Assembly (NCBI GenBank): GCA_011772865.1
Contig: WVYQ01000017.1
Span: forward strand, 11,720-75,719
Length of the DNA: 64,000 nt
From: Woeseiaceae bacterium
Lineage (GTDB): Bacteria > Pseudomonadota > Gammaproteobacteria > Steroidobacterales > Woeseiaceae
Direction of reading: 5' to 3'
Shown: positions 8,627 to 18,009 of the stretch, one piece after another
Position numbering within the stretch: position 1 is the first letter of the stretch
Layout of the letters: each line of letters starts with the position of its first letter
The notes under the pieces: model-generated
Told to the model about the DNA's origin: nothing
The model's input: only the letters and a program-made list of their open reading frames with translations
Database searches by the model: none
Made by a program: the position numbers and the translations under genes

Positions 8627-10023
8627 AGCGCCTTGAATACCTCGTCGAGACTGTCCTTCGCGTCGCCGAACAGCATCCGCGTGTTCTCCTTGAAGAACAG
8701 CGGATTCTGCACGCCCGCATAACCGGTTGCCATGCTGCGCTTGAGTACGATCGTCGTCTTGCCCTTCCAGACTTCGAGAACCGGCATGCCGGCGATCGGT
8801 CCTTCCGGATCCTCCTGTGCAGACGGATTGACAATGTCGTTCGCGCCGATCACGACCGAGACGTCGATATTGGGGAAATCGTCGTTGATCTCGTCCATCT
8901 CGAACACGATGTCGTAGGGCACCTTCGCCTCGGCCAGCAACACGTTCATGTGGCCGGGCATGCGCCCCGCAACCGGATGAATGCCGAAGCGGACGTTGAT
9001 GCCTTTATCGCGCAGTGCGCGCGTCAACTCGTAGACGATGTGTTGCGCCTGAGCGACCGCCATGCCGTAACCGGGGATGATCATGATCTCCTTGGCGTTC
9101 GCGAACAGCGCCGCGGTTTCCTGGGCATCGATCGGCTGGACCTCGCCCTGGTCTTCGCCGCCTTTCGCAGCTGCGCCCCCGCCGGTGCCGAAGCCTCCCG
9201 CAATCACCGCAAGGAACTTGCGATTCATCGCGCGGCACATGATGTAGCTCAGGATCGCACCGCTCGAACCGACAAGGGCGCCCGTGACAATCAGCAGGTC
9301 GTTGCCGAGCATAAAGCCGGTCGCCGAAGCCGCCCAGCCCGAGTAGCTGTTGAGCATGGATACCACGACGGGCATGTCGGCGCCGCCGATCGCCATGACC
9401 ATGTGGATGCCGAACAGCAACGCCAGGACAGTCATGATGACGAGCGGCATCATGCCGCCACCGGCCACCGATTGCTGTACGAACTCATAGCCGTAGTAAA
9501 TCGATCCGAGCAGCAGCAACAGGTTGAGCCAGTGCCGCGCCGGCAGTAACAGCGGGTTGCCACTGATGCGCGCAGACAGCTTGCCGAATGCGATGACCGA
9601 TCCCGAGAACGTGACCGCGCCGATCAGGACGCCGATGTAGGTTTCGATGTCATGAATCGTCAGCTCGACGCCGGTGTAATGCGCGAGGCGCCCGGGATCC
9701 ATGAAGTTGGCGAAGCCGACCGCGACCGCGGCGAGGCCGACGAGGCTGTGCAGGATAGCGACAAGTTCCGGCATCTGCGTCATCTGCACGCGCCGCGCCA
9801 GAATCAGGCCGACCGAACCGCCAACGAGCAAAGCGACGATCAGCTTGTCGTACTGCGCCGTGACCTCACCCAGAACCGTGGCAATAAGGGCAATCGCCAT
9901 ACCGACGATGCCGTACCAGTTACCGCGTCTTGCCGTTTCCTGATGGGATAACCCTCCCAGTGCGAGGATGAAGAGGATTGTCGCGATGATGTAGGAGATG
10001 TTTACGATTCCTTCGTTAATCAT
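8623..10023 (-). CDS. pntB: NAD(P) transhydrogenase subunit beta
   Basis: The 466-residue beta subunit of the proton-translocating transhydrogenase, which uses the proton gradient to drive hydride transfer from NADH to NADP+. The N-terminal ~270 residues form about nine membrane segments; the C-terminal domain III binds NADP(H), with [31 protein letters not shown] and [13 protein letters not shown]. Length matches E. coli PntB (about 462). It lies 7 bases downstream of pntA in the same operon. Confidence 0.97.
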   Translation of the reverse strand: MINEGIVNISYIIATILFILALGGLSHQETARRGNWYGIVGMAIALIATVLGEVTAQYDKLIVALLVGGSVGLILARRVQMTQMPELVAILHSLVGLAAVAVGFANFMDPGRLAHYTGVELTIHDIETYIGVLIGAVTFSGSVIAFGKLSARISGNPLLLPARHWLNLLLLLGSIYYGYEFVQQSVAGGGMMPLVIMTVLALLFGIHMVMAIGGADMPVVVSMLNSYSGWAASATGFMLGNDLLIVTGALVGSSGAILSYIMCRAMNRKFLAVIAGGFGTGGGAAAKGGEDQGEVQPIDAQETAALFANAKEIMIIPGYGMAVAQAQHIVYELTRALRDKGINVRFGIHPVAGRMPGHMNVLLAEAKVPYDIVFEMDEINDDFPNIDVSVVIGANDIVNPSAQEDPEGPIAGMPVLEVWKGKTTIVLKRSMATGYAGVQNPLFFKENTRMLFGDAKDSLDEVFKAL

Positions 10024-10030
10024 GACAATC

Positions 10031-11569
10031 TCACTTCCTGAACATTTCGAGCATGCGGCGCGTCACGGCAAATCCGCCCGCGATATTGACGGCCGTAACC
10101 CCGGCCGTTGCCACCGCAATCCACATGATGACTTTATCGGCGGAGCTGATTTGTAGCAGTGCGCCGATAATGATGATGCTCGAGATTGCATTGGTGACAC
10201 TCATGAGTGGCGTATGCAGCGCCGGTGTGACATTCCAAATCACCATGTAACCGACGAAGCACGCGAGCACGAACACTGTGAAGTGCGCCATGAACGAGGG
10301 CGGCGCCACAGCTCCCAGCCCGAGCAGGGCCAGGCCGCCGGCTGCCATCATCATGATGGGTCCCCAGATCGACGGCTTCTTCTCCTCAACCACGGGAGCC
10401 GGCGCGGCTTCGGCTGCCGGCTTTGGTGGGGCCGCCGATAACTTCGGCGCAGGCGGCGGATACGTCGTCTCACCACCCGTGCAGACCGTCGCGCCGCGTA
10501 CGACTTCGTCCTCAAAATCGACGACCAGGTTTCCGTCCTTCTCGGGCGTCATGTCGGATAGCAGATGTTTAAGGTTGGTTGCGTAAAGCTGGCTCGACTG
10601 CGTTGCCAGCCGGCTCGGCAGGTCCATGTAGCCAATGATCGTCACGCCGTCTTTAACGACGACCTCGCCCGGTTCGGTCAGTTCGCAGTTGCCGCCAGTT
10701 TCTGCTGCAAGATCGACGATGACGCTGCCGTCCTTGAGCAGGCCGACGTGTTCGGCCGTGATCAGCCGCGGCGCGGGTTTGCCCGGTATGAGCGCCGTCG
10801 TAATGATGATGTCGACTTCTTCGGCCTGCTCTGCGAACAGCGCCATTTCCGCGGCGATAAACTCGTCGCTCATTACCTTCGCGTAACCGCCTTCGCCGGT
10901 GCCGTCCTCGTCTTCGAACTCCAGCATCAGGAACTCGGCATCCATGCTTTCGACCTGCTCCTTGACTTCAGGCCGAGTATCGAAAGACCGGACGATCGCG
11001 CCCATGCTCCTGGCCGCACCAATCGCCGAGAGGCCTGCGACGCCGGCGCCGATGACCAGCACTTTGGCGGGTGGGATGCGCCCGGCCGCCGTGATCTGGC
11101 CCGTGAAAAAACGACCGAAGTGCTGTGCCGCCTCGACCACGGCCCGATACCCGGCGATGTTGGCCATCGAGCTCAACGCATCCATCTTCTGGGCGCGCGA
11201 GATACGGGGCACCATGTCCATCGACAGCGCCGTACCGCCACTCTTCGTCAGCACCTCGAGCAGCTCGGGGTTTTGCCCGGGAGCCAGGAACGTGATCAGC
11301 GCCTGGTCCGAACGCAGCCTGGTCTCTTCACCCTGCTCGGGCGCGCGAACTTTCAGGATAATATCGGCCTGATCCCAGACATCATCGGCCGACCCGAGCA
11401 CTTCGCAGCCGGCGGCCTCATAAGCGCTGTCGGAGAATTTTGCTGCGGCCCCTGCACCGGTCTCGATGGCCACACTGTAGCCAAGATCCATGAGCTGAGC
11501 TGCGACGTCGGGGGTCGTAGCAACACGCTGTTCCCCCGCGTGAATTTCTCGCGGTACACCGATTTTCAT
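10031..11569 (-). CDS. pntA: NAD(P) transhydrogenase subunit alpha
   Basis: The 512-residue alpha subunit, of the single-chain E. coli type (about 510 residues). Domain I (residues 1-375) resembles alanine dehydrogenase and binds NAD(H): MKIGVPREI, then [27 protein letters not shown] proline/alanine-rich linker near residues 375-400 leads to four membrane helices. It works with PntB to make NADPH, which would feed glutathione reductase (gorA is also in this window). The ATG follows a GGGAGG ribosome-binding site. About 80 bases of upstream region separate it from the DUF3106 gene. Confidence 0.97.
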   Translation of the reverse strand: MKIGVPREIHAGEQRVATTPDVAAQLMDLGYSVAIETGAGAAAKFSDSAYEAAGCEVLGSADDVWDQADIILKVRAPEQGEETRLRSDQALITFLAPGQNPELLEVLTKSGGTALSMDMVPRISRAQKMDALSSMANIAGYRAVVEAAQHFGRFFTGQITAAGRIPPAKVLVIGAGVAGLSAIGAARSMGAIVRSFDTRPEVKEQVESMDAEFLMLEFEDEDGTGEGGYAKVMSDEFIAAEMALFAEQAEEVDIIITTALIPGKPAPRLITAEHVGLLKDGSVIVDLAAETGGNCELTEPGEVVVKDGVTIIGYMDLPSRLATQSSQLYATNLKHLLSDMTPEKDGNLVVDFEDEVVRGATVCTGGETTYPPPAPKLSAAPPKPAAEAAPAPVVEEKKPSIWGPIMMMAAGGLALLGLGAVAPPSFMAHFTVFVLACFVGYMVIWNVTPALHTPLMSVTNAISSIIIIGALLQISSADKVIMWIAVATAGVTAVNIAGGFAVTRRMLEMFRK

Positions 11570-11653
11570 TGATTAGCCTCCCGTAGGACGGCCGTACTCT
11601 ACCAATAACGGTATACGGGGGCTACGGGGGAAAAATACCTATTACCGTGCCGG

Positions 11654-12130
11654 CTACCTGTGATCGGTGGGTCGCGGTGCCCGGTCTGTTGCCCGATCGC
11701 GAAGACGCTTACGCTGTTCCGGGGTCAACTGGCGAAAGCGGTCTCGCAGCTGCTGCCGCTGGTGGATCGACATTCTCTGATAGCGACGGAAGTTGTCGCG
11801 AACACGCTTCTGGTCGTCCGGCGACATCTCGCGAAATTGGCGGTACTGCCGGCGAATTCTTTCCTGGCGATCGGGTGACAATTCCTGCCATTGCTGGAAG
11901 CGATGCTGGGCCGTATCCCGCTGCTCGGGCGACATCGTGTTCCAGCGATCAGCGCCCGTTGCCAGTCGGGCCTGACGCTCCGGATCCAGGGTCTCCCAGC
12001 TTTCGGCAAAACTGTTCAGCACGCGCTGCTGATTTTCGTCGAGATCTTCCCACGCAACACCGGCCTCGTCCGCCGATGCGAAGCCGGCAAACATCAGCAT
12101 TGCAAGTAGTGGCAGCAACCTAGCTTTCAT
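11654..12130 (-). CDS. DUF3106 domain-containing exported protein
   Basis: A 158-residue protein with a signal peptide (MKARLLPLLAMLMFAGFASA) followed by an almost wholly helical, Arg/Gln-rich region. The region repeats the pattern L-[ST]-P-[ED]-[QR]-[QR]-x-R-[ILV] about six times, which is characteristic of DUF3106. The repeats suggest a periplasmic helical protein; the function of the family is unknown. It is the last gene of the sigma-factor cluster and overlaps the upstream small ORF by 11 bases, indicating co-translation. Confidence 0.85.
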   Translation of the reverse strand: MKARLLPLLAMLMFAGFASADEAGVAWEDLDENQQRVLNSFAESWETLDPERQARLATGADRWNTMSPEQRDTAQHRFQQWQELSPDRQERIRRQYRQFREMSPDDQKRVRDNFRRYQRMSIHQRQQLRDRFRQLTPEQRKRLRDRATDRAPRPTDHR

Positions 12131-12353
12131 TCATCTTCTCCGTCGAATCTTCGCCTTCGGGCGCGGGTTCGCTCCGCTCTTCTTCCGCGTCGGCCGTGAC
12201 GGGCTCGTCGAAAATCAGCCAGTCCTCGTCCGACTCTTCCCAGGTTCCCAGGTACTCGAGGAACTCGGGGTTGGGCATTTCCTCGTCGGCCGCCAGTGCC
12301 AGGCTCGCGCCCAGCACCAGGCATCCGATGACGGCTGTCTTGTCAGCCGACAT
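12120..12353 (-). CDS. Small acidic exported protein of the sigma/DUF3106 cluster
   Basis: A 77-residue product starting MSADKTAVIGCLVLGASLALAADEE: a hydrophobic signal-like segment (residues 6-22), then a very acidic body (WEESDEDWLIFDEP and a Glu-rich tail). The ATG at 12353 overlaps the end of the DUF3619-like gene and its 3' end overlaps the DUF3106 gene by 11 bases, so it is translated in series. An upstream in-frame ATG at 12380 is less likely. I do not recognise the family. The acidic/basic contrast with the Arg-rich DUF3106 protein next to it suggests the two could interact (inference). Confidence 0.65.
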   Translation of the reverse strand: MSADKTAVIGCLVLGASLALAADEEMPNPEFLEYLGTWEESDEDWLIFDEPVTADAEEERSEPAPEGEDSTEKMNES

Positions 12354-12714
12354 GTCCGTTCGATTCCGTATCGACCGCATCCAGCAGGCTGAAAAACTCC
12401 AGGTCCTCCAGCATCTCGAGGCTGTCGGTCTCGAGCAGCATCTCGAAATCAGACACCGTCACCGGGTCGTCGACCGGGACATCGACCGTCGTACCGTTCA
12501 TCACCATGACGGCGATGGCCGCCGCGGCCGCAACGCCTGTAACGGGCGCCCAGCGACCCCAGTTGCCGACGCCTGGCTTATGCAGCTCTTCGAGCGCTTT
12601 CTGGCGTCCCTGGTTCAGGCGCGACAAAGTCGCCCCGTCGAGCCGTTCGACGCTGTCGTCAAACAGTGCTTTCGCCTGCCTTTCAAGGCGCTCGCTGTCT
12701 CGCGATTCCGTCAT
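12343..12714 (-). CDS. DUF3619-like membrane protein, probable sigma-factor partner
   Basis: A 123-residue protein with a soluble N-terminal helical part (LEROAKALFDDS-type region, then SVERLDGATLSRLNQGR) and one membrane helix at about residues 54-72, then a short acidic tail. The R-L-x-x-[AG]-R-x-x-A-L pattern before a single membrane span is that of DUF3619 proteins, found beside ECF sigma genes in Xanthomonadales-type genomes. The arrangement fits an anti-sigma factor with a cytoplasmic N-terminus. It overlaps the sigma gene stop by 4 bases. Anti-sigma activity is inference from position and topology. Confidence 0.7.
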   Translation of the reverse strand: MTESRDSERLERQAKALFDDSVERLDGATLSRLNQGRQKALEELHKPGVGNWGRWAPVTGVAAAAAIAVMVMNGTTVDVPVDDPVTVSDFEMLLETDSLEMLEDLEFFSLLDAVDTESNGHVG

Positions 12715-13319
12715 TGCCAGTGATCTCCCAACTTTTCCCGGAGCGTATGTACGGCCCGGGAATAATGTGTCTTGACGCTACCCTCCGAACAGCCCATGGC
12801 CATCGCAGTCCCGGCAACATCAAGCCCTTCAAATATGCGCAGCATAAACGCTTCGCGTTGCCTGTGCGGCAAATCATGTACCGATCTTTCCAGTCTTTGC
12901 ATGGCCTGCGCCGTTTGCAGCTCGACATCCGGCGAACGACCAGCCGGGTCCGGCGCATTGGCAGCAAAGTCGTACTCATCATCGGCATTGGCGCCGCGCC
13001 CGAACCACACCATGACACGATTCCGAACTTTCTGGCGCCGATGCCAGTCGCGGATCCCGTTCTGCAGAATCCGGTAAAAAAGCGGCGTCCATTCATCGCC
13101 GGGGCGCTCGGCATAGTTGCGGGCCATTTTGATCATCGAATCCTGCACGAGATCAAGGGCCTCGTCCCGGTCCCGGACCCCAATTTCGGCGATGCGCAGC
13201 GCCCGGCGTTCCACCTCGACAAAGAACTGGTTGAGTTGCCGATCGCGTTGCAGCGTACTTGCTCCCGTCGATTGCTCGCGGCTGCACGATACCGCAAAAA
13301 CGCCTGCAATAGCGTTCAT
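12711..13319 (-). CDS. ECF-type RNA polymerase sigma factor
   Basis: A 202-residue sigma-70 family protein with region 2 (about residues 35-100, RDEALDLVQDSMIKMARNY and FYRILQNGIRDWHRR) and region 4 (about 140-195, LPHRQREAFMLRIFEGLDVAGTAMAMGCSEGSVKTHYSRA). The ~30 residues before region 2 are longer than usual, but the ATG at 13319 is backed by a strong AAGGAGG site 7 bases upstream. It heads the minus-strand cluster with a DUF3619-like protein, a small acidic protein and a DUF3106 protein. The signal it answers is unknown. Confidence 0.9.
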   Translation of the reverse strand: MNAIAGVFAVSCSREQSTGASTLQRDRQLNQFFVEVERRALRIAEIGVRDRDEALDLVQDSMIKMARNYAERPGDEWTPLFYRILQNGIRDWHRRQKVRNRVMVWFGRGANADDEYDFAANAPDPAGRSPDVELQTAQAMQRLERSVHDLPHRQREAFMLRIFEGLDVAGTAMAMGCSEGSVKTHYSRAVHTLREKLGDHWQ

Positions 13320-13433
13320 GCGGTCCGCCTCCTTGTCTGATTCCCGCGAAGCTCCATCTTCAGCCGTCCTCTTGACTCAGCCACGAGGTGATCTACCGTG
13401 TCACACTTGTTTAACGCCGTCGCTCGCGCCCGG

Positions 13434-13463
13434 TTGACACCAAAAAACTGATGATTATGTCAA
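13434..13463 (+). promoter_or_regulatory. Candidate priA promoter within an inverted repeat
   Basis: TTGACA at 13434-13439 is a perfect -35 hexamer. A weak -10 (TATGTC, 13456-13461) lies 16 bases downstream, which would place transcription start at about the priA start codon. The same interval is an inverted repeat, TTGACA-N18-TGTCAA. Either an almost leaderless promoter or a protein-binding site is possible. Confidence 0.3.
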
Positions 13464-13467
13464 ATTA

Positions 13468-15681
13468 TTGCCTGTGAGCAGCCTGCCCATTCTCAAGGTC
13501 GCCGTCAGCGTGCCGCTGTCCCGCGAGTTCGACTACCTGTCCGCGACGACGGAGCCCGAGGCCGTTCCCGGGTGCCGGGTTCTCGTTCCGTTCGGCCGTC
13601 GCAGGCAGGTCGGCTTGGTGCTCGGGCGCGCAACCGAGTCCGGTCTGGCCAGGGATCAGATCCGCCAGTCGCTCGAGACTCTCGACGATAGTCCTTTGTT
13701 GACCGAGGACGATCTCTGGTTGATCCGGTTCACGAGCGACTATTATCACCACCCGATCGGCGAGGTCGTTGCGACGGCCCTGCCGACATTGCTGCGCCAG
13801 GGCAAGCCACTGAACCCGACGATTCACTGTGTCGCGGTAAGCGATGCCGGAGAATCCGCCGATATCGAATCCCTCGCGAAACGCGCACCACGCCAGGCCG
13901 AGCTTCTCGAGATCCTTCTCGATGCGGGCGGCAATGGTGTCGACGAGGAAACGCTGACCGAATGGGTGCCGACCTGGCGCCGCGCGGCGAAGGCGCTTTT
14001 CGAAAAGGGCCTGGCCCATCGATTCTCTACCCGGGCTGATGGTGACGAGCCGGTGTCGCCCGGTTCTGGTGAGGCGGGCCCCGCGCTGCACGCGGCTCAG
14101 CAGCAGGCCCTCGAAAGAATCGAGGCCCACGAAGGCTTCGGTGTGTTCCTTCTGGACGGCGTGACGGGCAGCGGCAAGACCGAGGTCTACCTCAGGATGA
14201 TTCGGCAGGTCGTCGACGCCGGCCGACAGGTTCTCATACTCGTGCCGGAGATCGGTCTGACACCCCAGCTTGTATCCCGGTTAGAAACGCGTCTCGGCGT
14301 TGCGCCCGCCGTCATGCACTCCGGGCTCAGCGATACCGCGCGGCTCGTTGCCTGGCGCAGGGCGCGCGCCGCAAGCGCAAAACTCGTCGTCGGCACACGT
14401 TCTGCTGTATTCACGCCGATGCCGGACCTGGGCCTGATTGTGATCGACGAGGAGCACGATCACTCCTTCAAACAGCAAGAGGGATTACGCTACTCGGCCC
14501 GCGACCTGGCCATCGCCCGCGCCAAGCGGAAAAACATCCCGGTCATCCTGGGGTCCGCGACGCCGACACTCGAGGTGCTGCAGCATTGCCGCGCCGGCAA
14601 CTTCGTCCGCCTGCAACTTCCTGATCGTGCCGGTAACGCCAAACCGCCGAACTTCCGCTTAATTGATCTGATGCGCGCCCCGGCTCGCGACGGACTCAGT
14701 GAGCCGATGTTGCGCGCCATCGATAAGCACCTCGACAGTGACGGCCAGGCCCTGATCTTTCTGAACCGGCGCGGGTTCGCGCCCACGCTCATTTGCGCAA
14801 GCTGCGGCCACGTCGCCGAGTGTTACCGGTGTGACTCGCGCATGACGGTTCACGCCAAGAACAATGTATTGCGTTGTCATCATTGCGGAGCCGCCCGAGC
14901 GCTCGATGTGCGCTGTACTGTCTGCGGCGCCGAAGTTCGCCCCCTCGGCGAAGGCACCGAGCGACTCGAAGACGCATTGCGCGCGCATTTTCCCGGGCGT
15001 CGCATAGAGCGCATCGACTCCGACAGCATGCAGCGACGGGGCGCGATCGACGAGGCGCTCGAACTGGCTGCGCAGGGCGGCGCCGACATCCTCGTCGGCA
15101 CGCAGATGCTGTCGAAAGGCCACCATTTCCCGAAACTGACGCTGGTCGGTATCGTTAATGCCGACCAGGGTCTGTTCGGCACCGATTTTCGCTCGGCGGA
15201 GCGCATGGCGCAGTCGATCATCCAGGTGGCAGGCCGCGCCGGTCGTGAATCGAGGCAGGGCGAGGTCATTATTCAGACAGCATTCCCCGACAACCCGTTC
15301 TGGAAATGCCTGATCGAAGGCGGCTATCCGCGCATTGCAGATGACGCCCTTGCCGAGCGCGAGGAATCCCGTTGGCCCCCTTTCACCCGCCTCGCGCTGA
15401 TACGCTCCGCCGCCCACAAGAAAAGCGATGCTCATGCGTTGCTCGACGTCGCGCGACGGCGCATCGAGGCGAAGCAGACAGAACGATTGCGGATCCTCGG
15501 ACCGGTCGACGCGCCCATGGCCCGCCGCGCCGGCCGCTACCGCGCGCAGCTGTTGCTGCAGAGCTCCGACAGGAGACTGCTGCACGAGATACTTGCGGAT
15601 CTCCGACCTGCGCTCGAAAGTGAGCCATCGGCACGCAAGGTTCGATGGTCGATCGACGTCGATCCCGTGGAACTGTTCTAG
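13468..15681 (+). CDS. priA: Primosomal replication protein N' (helicase PriA)
   Basis: A 737-residue superfamily-2 helicase that reloads the replisome at stalled forks. It has an N-terminal DNA-binding region, Walker A GVTGSGKTEVY (Lys237), DEEH box in IDEEHDHSF, and motif III GSATPTLE. The eight-Cys double zinc site lies in CASCGHVAECYRCD and CHHCG..CTVCG, and the helicase C-domain carries GTQMLSKGHHFP. Length is normal (E. coli 732). The start is TTG at 13468 or GTG at 13474; neither has a clear ribosome-binding site. It is divergent from the sigma gene. Confidence 0.96.
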   Translation: MPVSSLPILKVAVSVPLSREFDYLSATTEPEAVPGCRVLVPFGRRRQVGLVLGRATESGLARDQIRQSLETLDDSPLLTEDDLWLIRFTSDYYHHPIGEVVATALPTLLRQGKPLNPTIHCVAVSDAGESADIESLAKRAPRQAELLEILLDAGGNGVDEETLTEWVPTWRRAAKALFEKGLAHRFSTRADGDEPVSPGSGEAGPALHAAQQQALERIEAHEGFGVFLLDGVTGSGKTEVYLRMIRQVVDAGRQVLILVPEIGLTPQLVSRLETRLGVAPAVMHSGLSDTARLVAWRRARAASAKLVVGTRSAVFTPMPDLGLIVIDEEHDHSFKQQEGLRYSARDLAIARAKRKNIPVILGSATPTLEVLQHCRAGNFVRLQLPDRAGNAKPPNFRLIDLMRAPARDGLSEPMLRAIDKHLDSDGQALIFLNRRGFAPTLICASCGHVAECYRCDSRMTVHAKNNVLRCHHCGAARALDVRCTVCGAEVRPLGEGTERLEDALRAHFPGRRIERIDSDSMQRRGAIDEALELAAQGGADILVGTQMLSKGHHFPKLTLVGIVNADQGLFGTDFRSAERMAQSIIQVAGRAGRESRQGEVIIQTAFPDNPFWKCLIEGGYPRIADDALAEREESRWPPFTRLALIRSAAHKKSDAHALLDVARRRIEAKQTERLRILGPVDAPMARRAGRYRAQLLLQSSDRRLLHEILADLRPALESEPSARKVRWSIDVDPVELF

Positions 15682-15697
15682 TAGAATTGCGCGCCCC

Positions 15698-17431
15698 ATG
15701 AAGCCCATCATTTCCCAGTCACTTGCAGCGGCGCTGGCAAACCTGCCGGAGCTTGCTGATGCGGTTGCCGACCTCCCGGTCGACAGCACGATCGAGCGCA
15801 CGCGCGATCCGGGCCACGGCGACTTTGCCAGCAACATCGCGATGCGGCTGGCAAAGCCTGCGCGCATGAGTCCGCGCGACATCGCCACGCAAATCGTCGA
15901 ACAGCTCGAGGACAGCGCCGAACTGGACAAGGTCGAAATCGCCGGGCCGGGATTCATCAACTTTTACCTGAGCGCCGCCGCTTACCACGCCGAGCTCGCC
16001 TCGATCCTGGACCAGGGCGAAGCATATGGTCGCCAACCGGCACGCGAGCGCCCGAAAATTCTGCTCGAATTCGTCTCTGCCAACCCGACCGGGCCACTCC
16101 ACGTAGGACATGGCCGCCACGCGGCGTTCGGTGCAACCGTTGGTAACCTGCTCGAGGCCTCCGGTTATCCGGTGACCCGCGAGTACTACGTCAACGATGC
16201 CGGCCGGCAGATGGATATCCTGGGGCTCAGTGTGTACCTCAGGTGGCTCGAATCAACCGGAGTCGCCGTCGACTTTCCCGACGGTGGATATCGCGGTGAC
16301 TATATCCGTGACATCGCGGCCACGATCGACACGAGCGGCGCCTCTGTCGCAGACGATCTGTTCACGGACCCGCCCGACGGCGACAAGGACGAGATCGTCG
16401 ATGCCCTCATTGCCCGCACGAAGACGGCGCTCGGGCAGGAATGTTTTGGAAATATTCGGCAGCAGGCGCTCGAATCGATACGGGCCGACATCGAAGATGA
16501 CCTCGAAGAGTTCGGCGTGACTTTCGACCGCTGGTTTTCCGAGCAGAGCCTGACGACCGAAGGTCGGATCGACGCTGCGCTGGCGGCGCTCGAGAAAAGC
16601 GGCACGGTCTATGAGAGAGATGGCGCGAAGTGGTTCAGGGCCACCGACTTCGGCGATGAAAAGGATCGTGTCGTCGTGCGGGCCAACGGCAGCAAGACCT
16701 ACTTCGCTTCGGATATCGCCTATCATTTCGACAAGCGCGAGCGCGGATTCGATCACCTGATCGATATCCTCGGTGCAGACCATCACGGCTACGTAATCCG
16801 CGTGGGCGGCGGACTGGATGCAATGGGGTACTCGGCCGACGATCTCGAGGTCAAGCTCGTTCAGTTCGTTGCGCTTTACAGGGGCGGCGAGAAAGTCCAG
16901 ATGTCGACGCGCTCGGGCGAATTCGAGACATTACGCGAGCTCCGTGCCGAAGTCGGCAACGATGCTGCTCGCTTCTTCTATGTATCGCGCGGTCATGACC
17001 AACACCTGGATTTCGATCTCGATATCGCGAAGTCCGAGTCGAACGACAACCCTGTCTATTACATCCAGTATGCACACGCGCGTATCGCCAGCGTGTTCCG
17101 CCAACTTGGGGAGCGTTCGCTCGAGTGGGACAGCGATAATGGTCGCGCCAGCCTGTCGCAGCTCAACGAGCCGCAGGAAAAATCACTGATGACCTCGTTA
17201 AGCCGATATCCCGAGGTCATCGAACTGGCGGCCAACAACCGGGCACCACAGCATCTCGTCCACTACCTGCGCGACCTGGCAAATGACTTCCATACTTACT
17301 ACAACGCCCATGCATTCATCGTCGACGATGCCGGGCTGCGCGATGCGCGGCTCTTGCTGATCGCCGCTACCCGCGTCGTCATCGCGAACGGGCTTGCGAT
17401 CCTCGGTGTCTCGGCACCGGAGACAATGTAA
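15698..17431 (+). CDS. argS: Arginine-tRNA ligase
   Basis: A 577-residue class I aminoacyl-tRNA synthetase that charges tRNA-Arg in the cytoplasm. It has the N-terminal Add-1 domain, the HIGH-type motif in FVSANPTGPLHVGHGRHAAFG (HVGH), the ILGADHHGYV segment and the KMSTR-equivalent QMSTRSG. The DALR anticodon-binding domain forms the last ~120 residues. The frame is open far upstream inside priA, but homology and size (E. coli 577) fix the start at ATG 15698. The stop shares an A with the next gene's ATG (TAATG). Confidence 0.96.
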   Translation: MKPIISQSLAAALANLPELADAVADLPVDSTIERTRDPGHGDFASNIAMRLAKPARMSPRDIATQIVEQLEDSAELDKVEIAGPGFINFYLSAAAYHAELASILDQGEAYGRQPARERPKILLEFVSANPTGPLHVGHGRHAAFGATVGNLLEASGYPVTREYYVNDAGRQMDILGLSVYLRWLESTGVAVDFPDGGYRGDYIRDIAATIDTSGASVADDLFTDPPDGDKDEIVDALIARTKTALGQECFGNIRQQALESIRADIEDDLEEFGVTFDRWFSEQSLTTEGRIDAALAALEKSGTVYERDGAKWFRATDFGDEKDRVVVRANGSKTYFASDIAYHFDKRERGFDHLIDILGADHHGYVIRVGGGLDAMGYSADDLEVKLVQFVALYRGGEKVQMSTRSGEFETLRELRAEVGNDAARFFYVSRGHDQHLDFDLDIAKSESNDNPVYYIQYAHARIASVFRQLGERSLEWDSDNGRASLSQLNEPQEKSLMTSLSRYPEVIELAANNRAPQHLVHYLRDLANDFHTYYNAHAFIVDDAGLRDARLLLIAATRVVIANGLAILGVSAPETM

Positions 17432-18009
17432 TGGCGCAACGCAAGCGTCGCCGCTCGAGCCGCCGCCAGAAACGCCAGGAGTACCCGGGCTGGCTCTGGA
17501 TGCTGTTCGGGCTCGCACTGGGCCTTTCGGTCGCTTTCGCCGTATATGTCAAGGACCGCGGGCCGGAACCGGTCGTCGGCACGCCCGAGCCTGCAAGCCT
17601 GCAAAATGCGATCGACGACAATGGCGAGACGGCCGCTGCAGTCGCAGAGCCTCCGCCAGAGAGCGGGGACCCGAGATTCACCTTCTACGACATGCTGCCT
17701 AATTTCGAAGTCGTCATTCCTGAACAAGAGCCCGACGTTTCGGTAGACCGGGAGCCGCAGGCTGTGGTCGAGCCTGGCTTGTATGTGCTTCAGGCCGGAT
17801 CGTTTTCGACCTATGCGGATGCCGATCGGCGCCGCGCGGAGCTTGCGCTCCATGGCATAGAATCGAACATTCAACGCGTGACGATAGACGACAAAACCTA
17901 TCACCGGGTGCGTATTGGACCTACTGATGATCTTGACGAGCTCAACATGCTGCGCAGCCGTCTCCGCGTCGCGAGAATCGACGTACTGCGCATTCGGCTC
18001 GGTGACTAG
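17431..18009 (+). CDS. SPOR domain protein (FtsN-like)
   Basis: A 192-residue type II membrane protein: basic N-terminus (residues 1-16, Arg/Lys-rich), one membrane helix at about 20-40, an acidic proline-rich periplasmic linker and a C-terminal SPOR domain (about 110-190, GLYVLQAGSFSTYADADRRR). SPOR domains bind denuded septal peptidoglycan. The position right after argS matches that of ftsN-like genes in many gammaproteobacteria, so a role in cell division is likely. It is translationally coupled to argS by a one-base overlap. Confidence 0.85.
   Translation: MAQRKRRRSSRRQKRQEYPGWLWMLFGLALGLSVAFAVYVKDRGPEPVVGTPEPASLQNAIDDNGETAAAVAEPPPESGDPRFTFYDMLPNFEVVIPEQEPDVSVDREPQAVVEPGLYVLQAGSFSTYADADRRRAELALHGIESNIQRVTIDDKTYHRVRIGPTDDLDELNMLRSRLRVARIDVLRIRLGD

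Noticed and set aside
10565-11572. Long plus-strand open frame opposite pntA
   Set aside because: It is antisense to pntA and has an Arg/His/Asp-rich composition typical of GC-rich shadow frames, with no recognisable motif.
15428-15697. Upstream extension of argS inside priA
   Set aside because: argS homology and normal length begin at ATG 15698; the extension is a shadow of priA.
14659-15960. Long minus-strand open frame opposite priA/argS
   Set aside because: It crosses two well-supported genes and shows no domain; GC bias explains the lack of stops.
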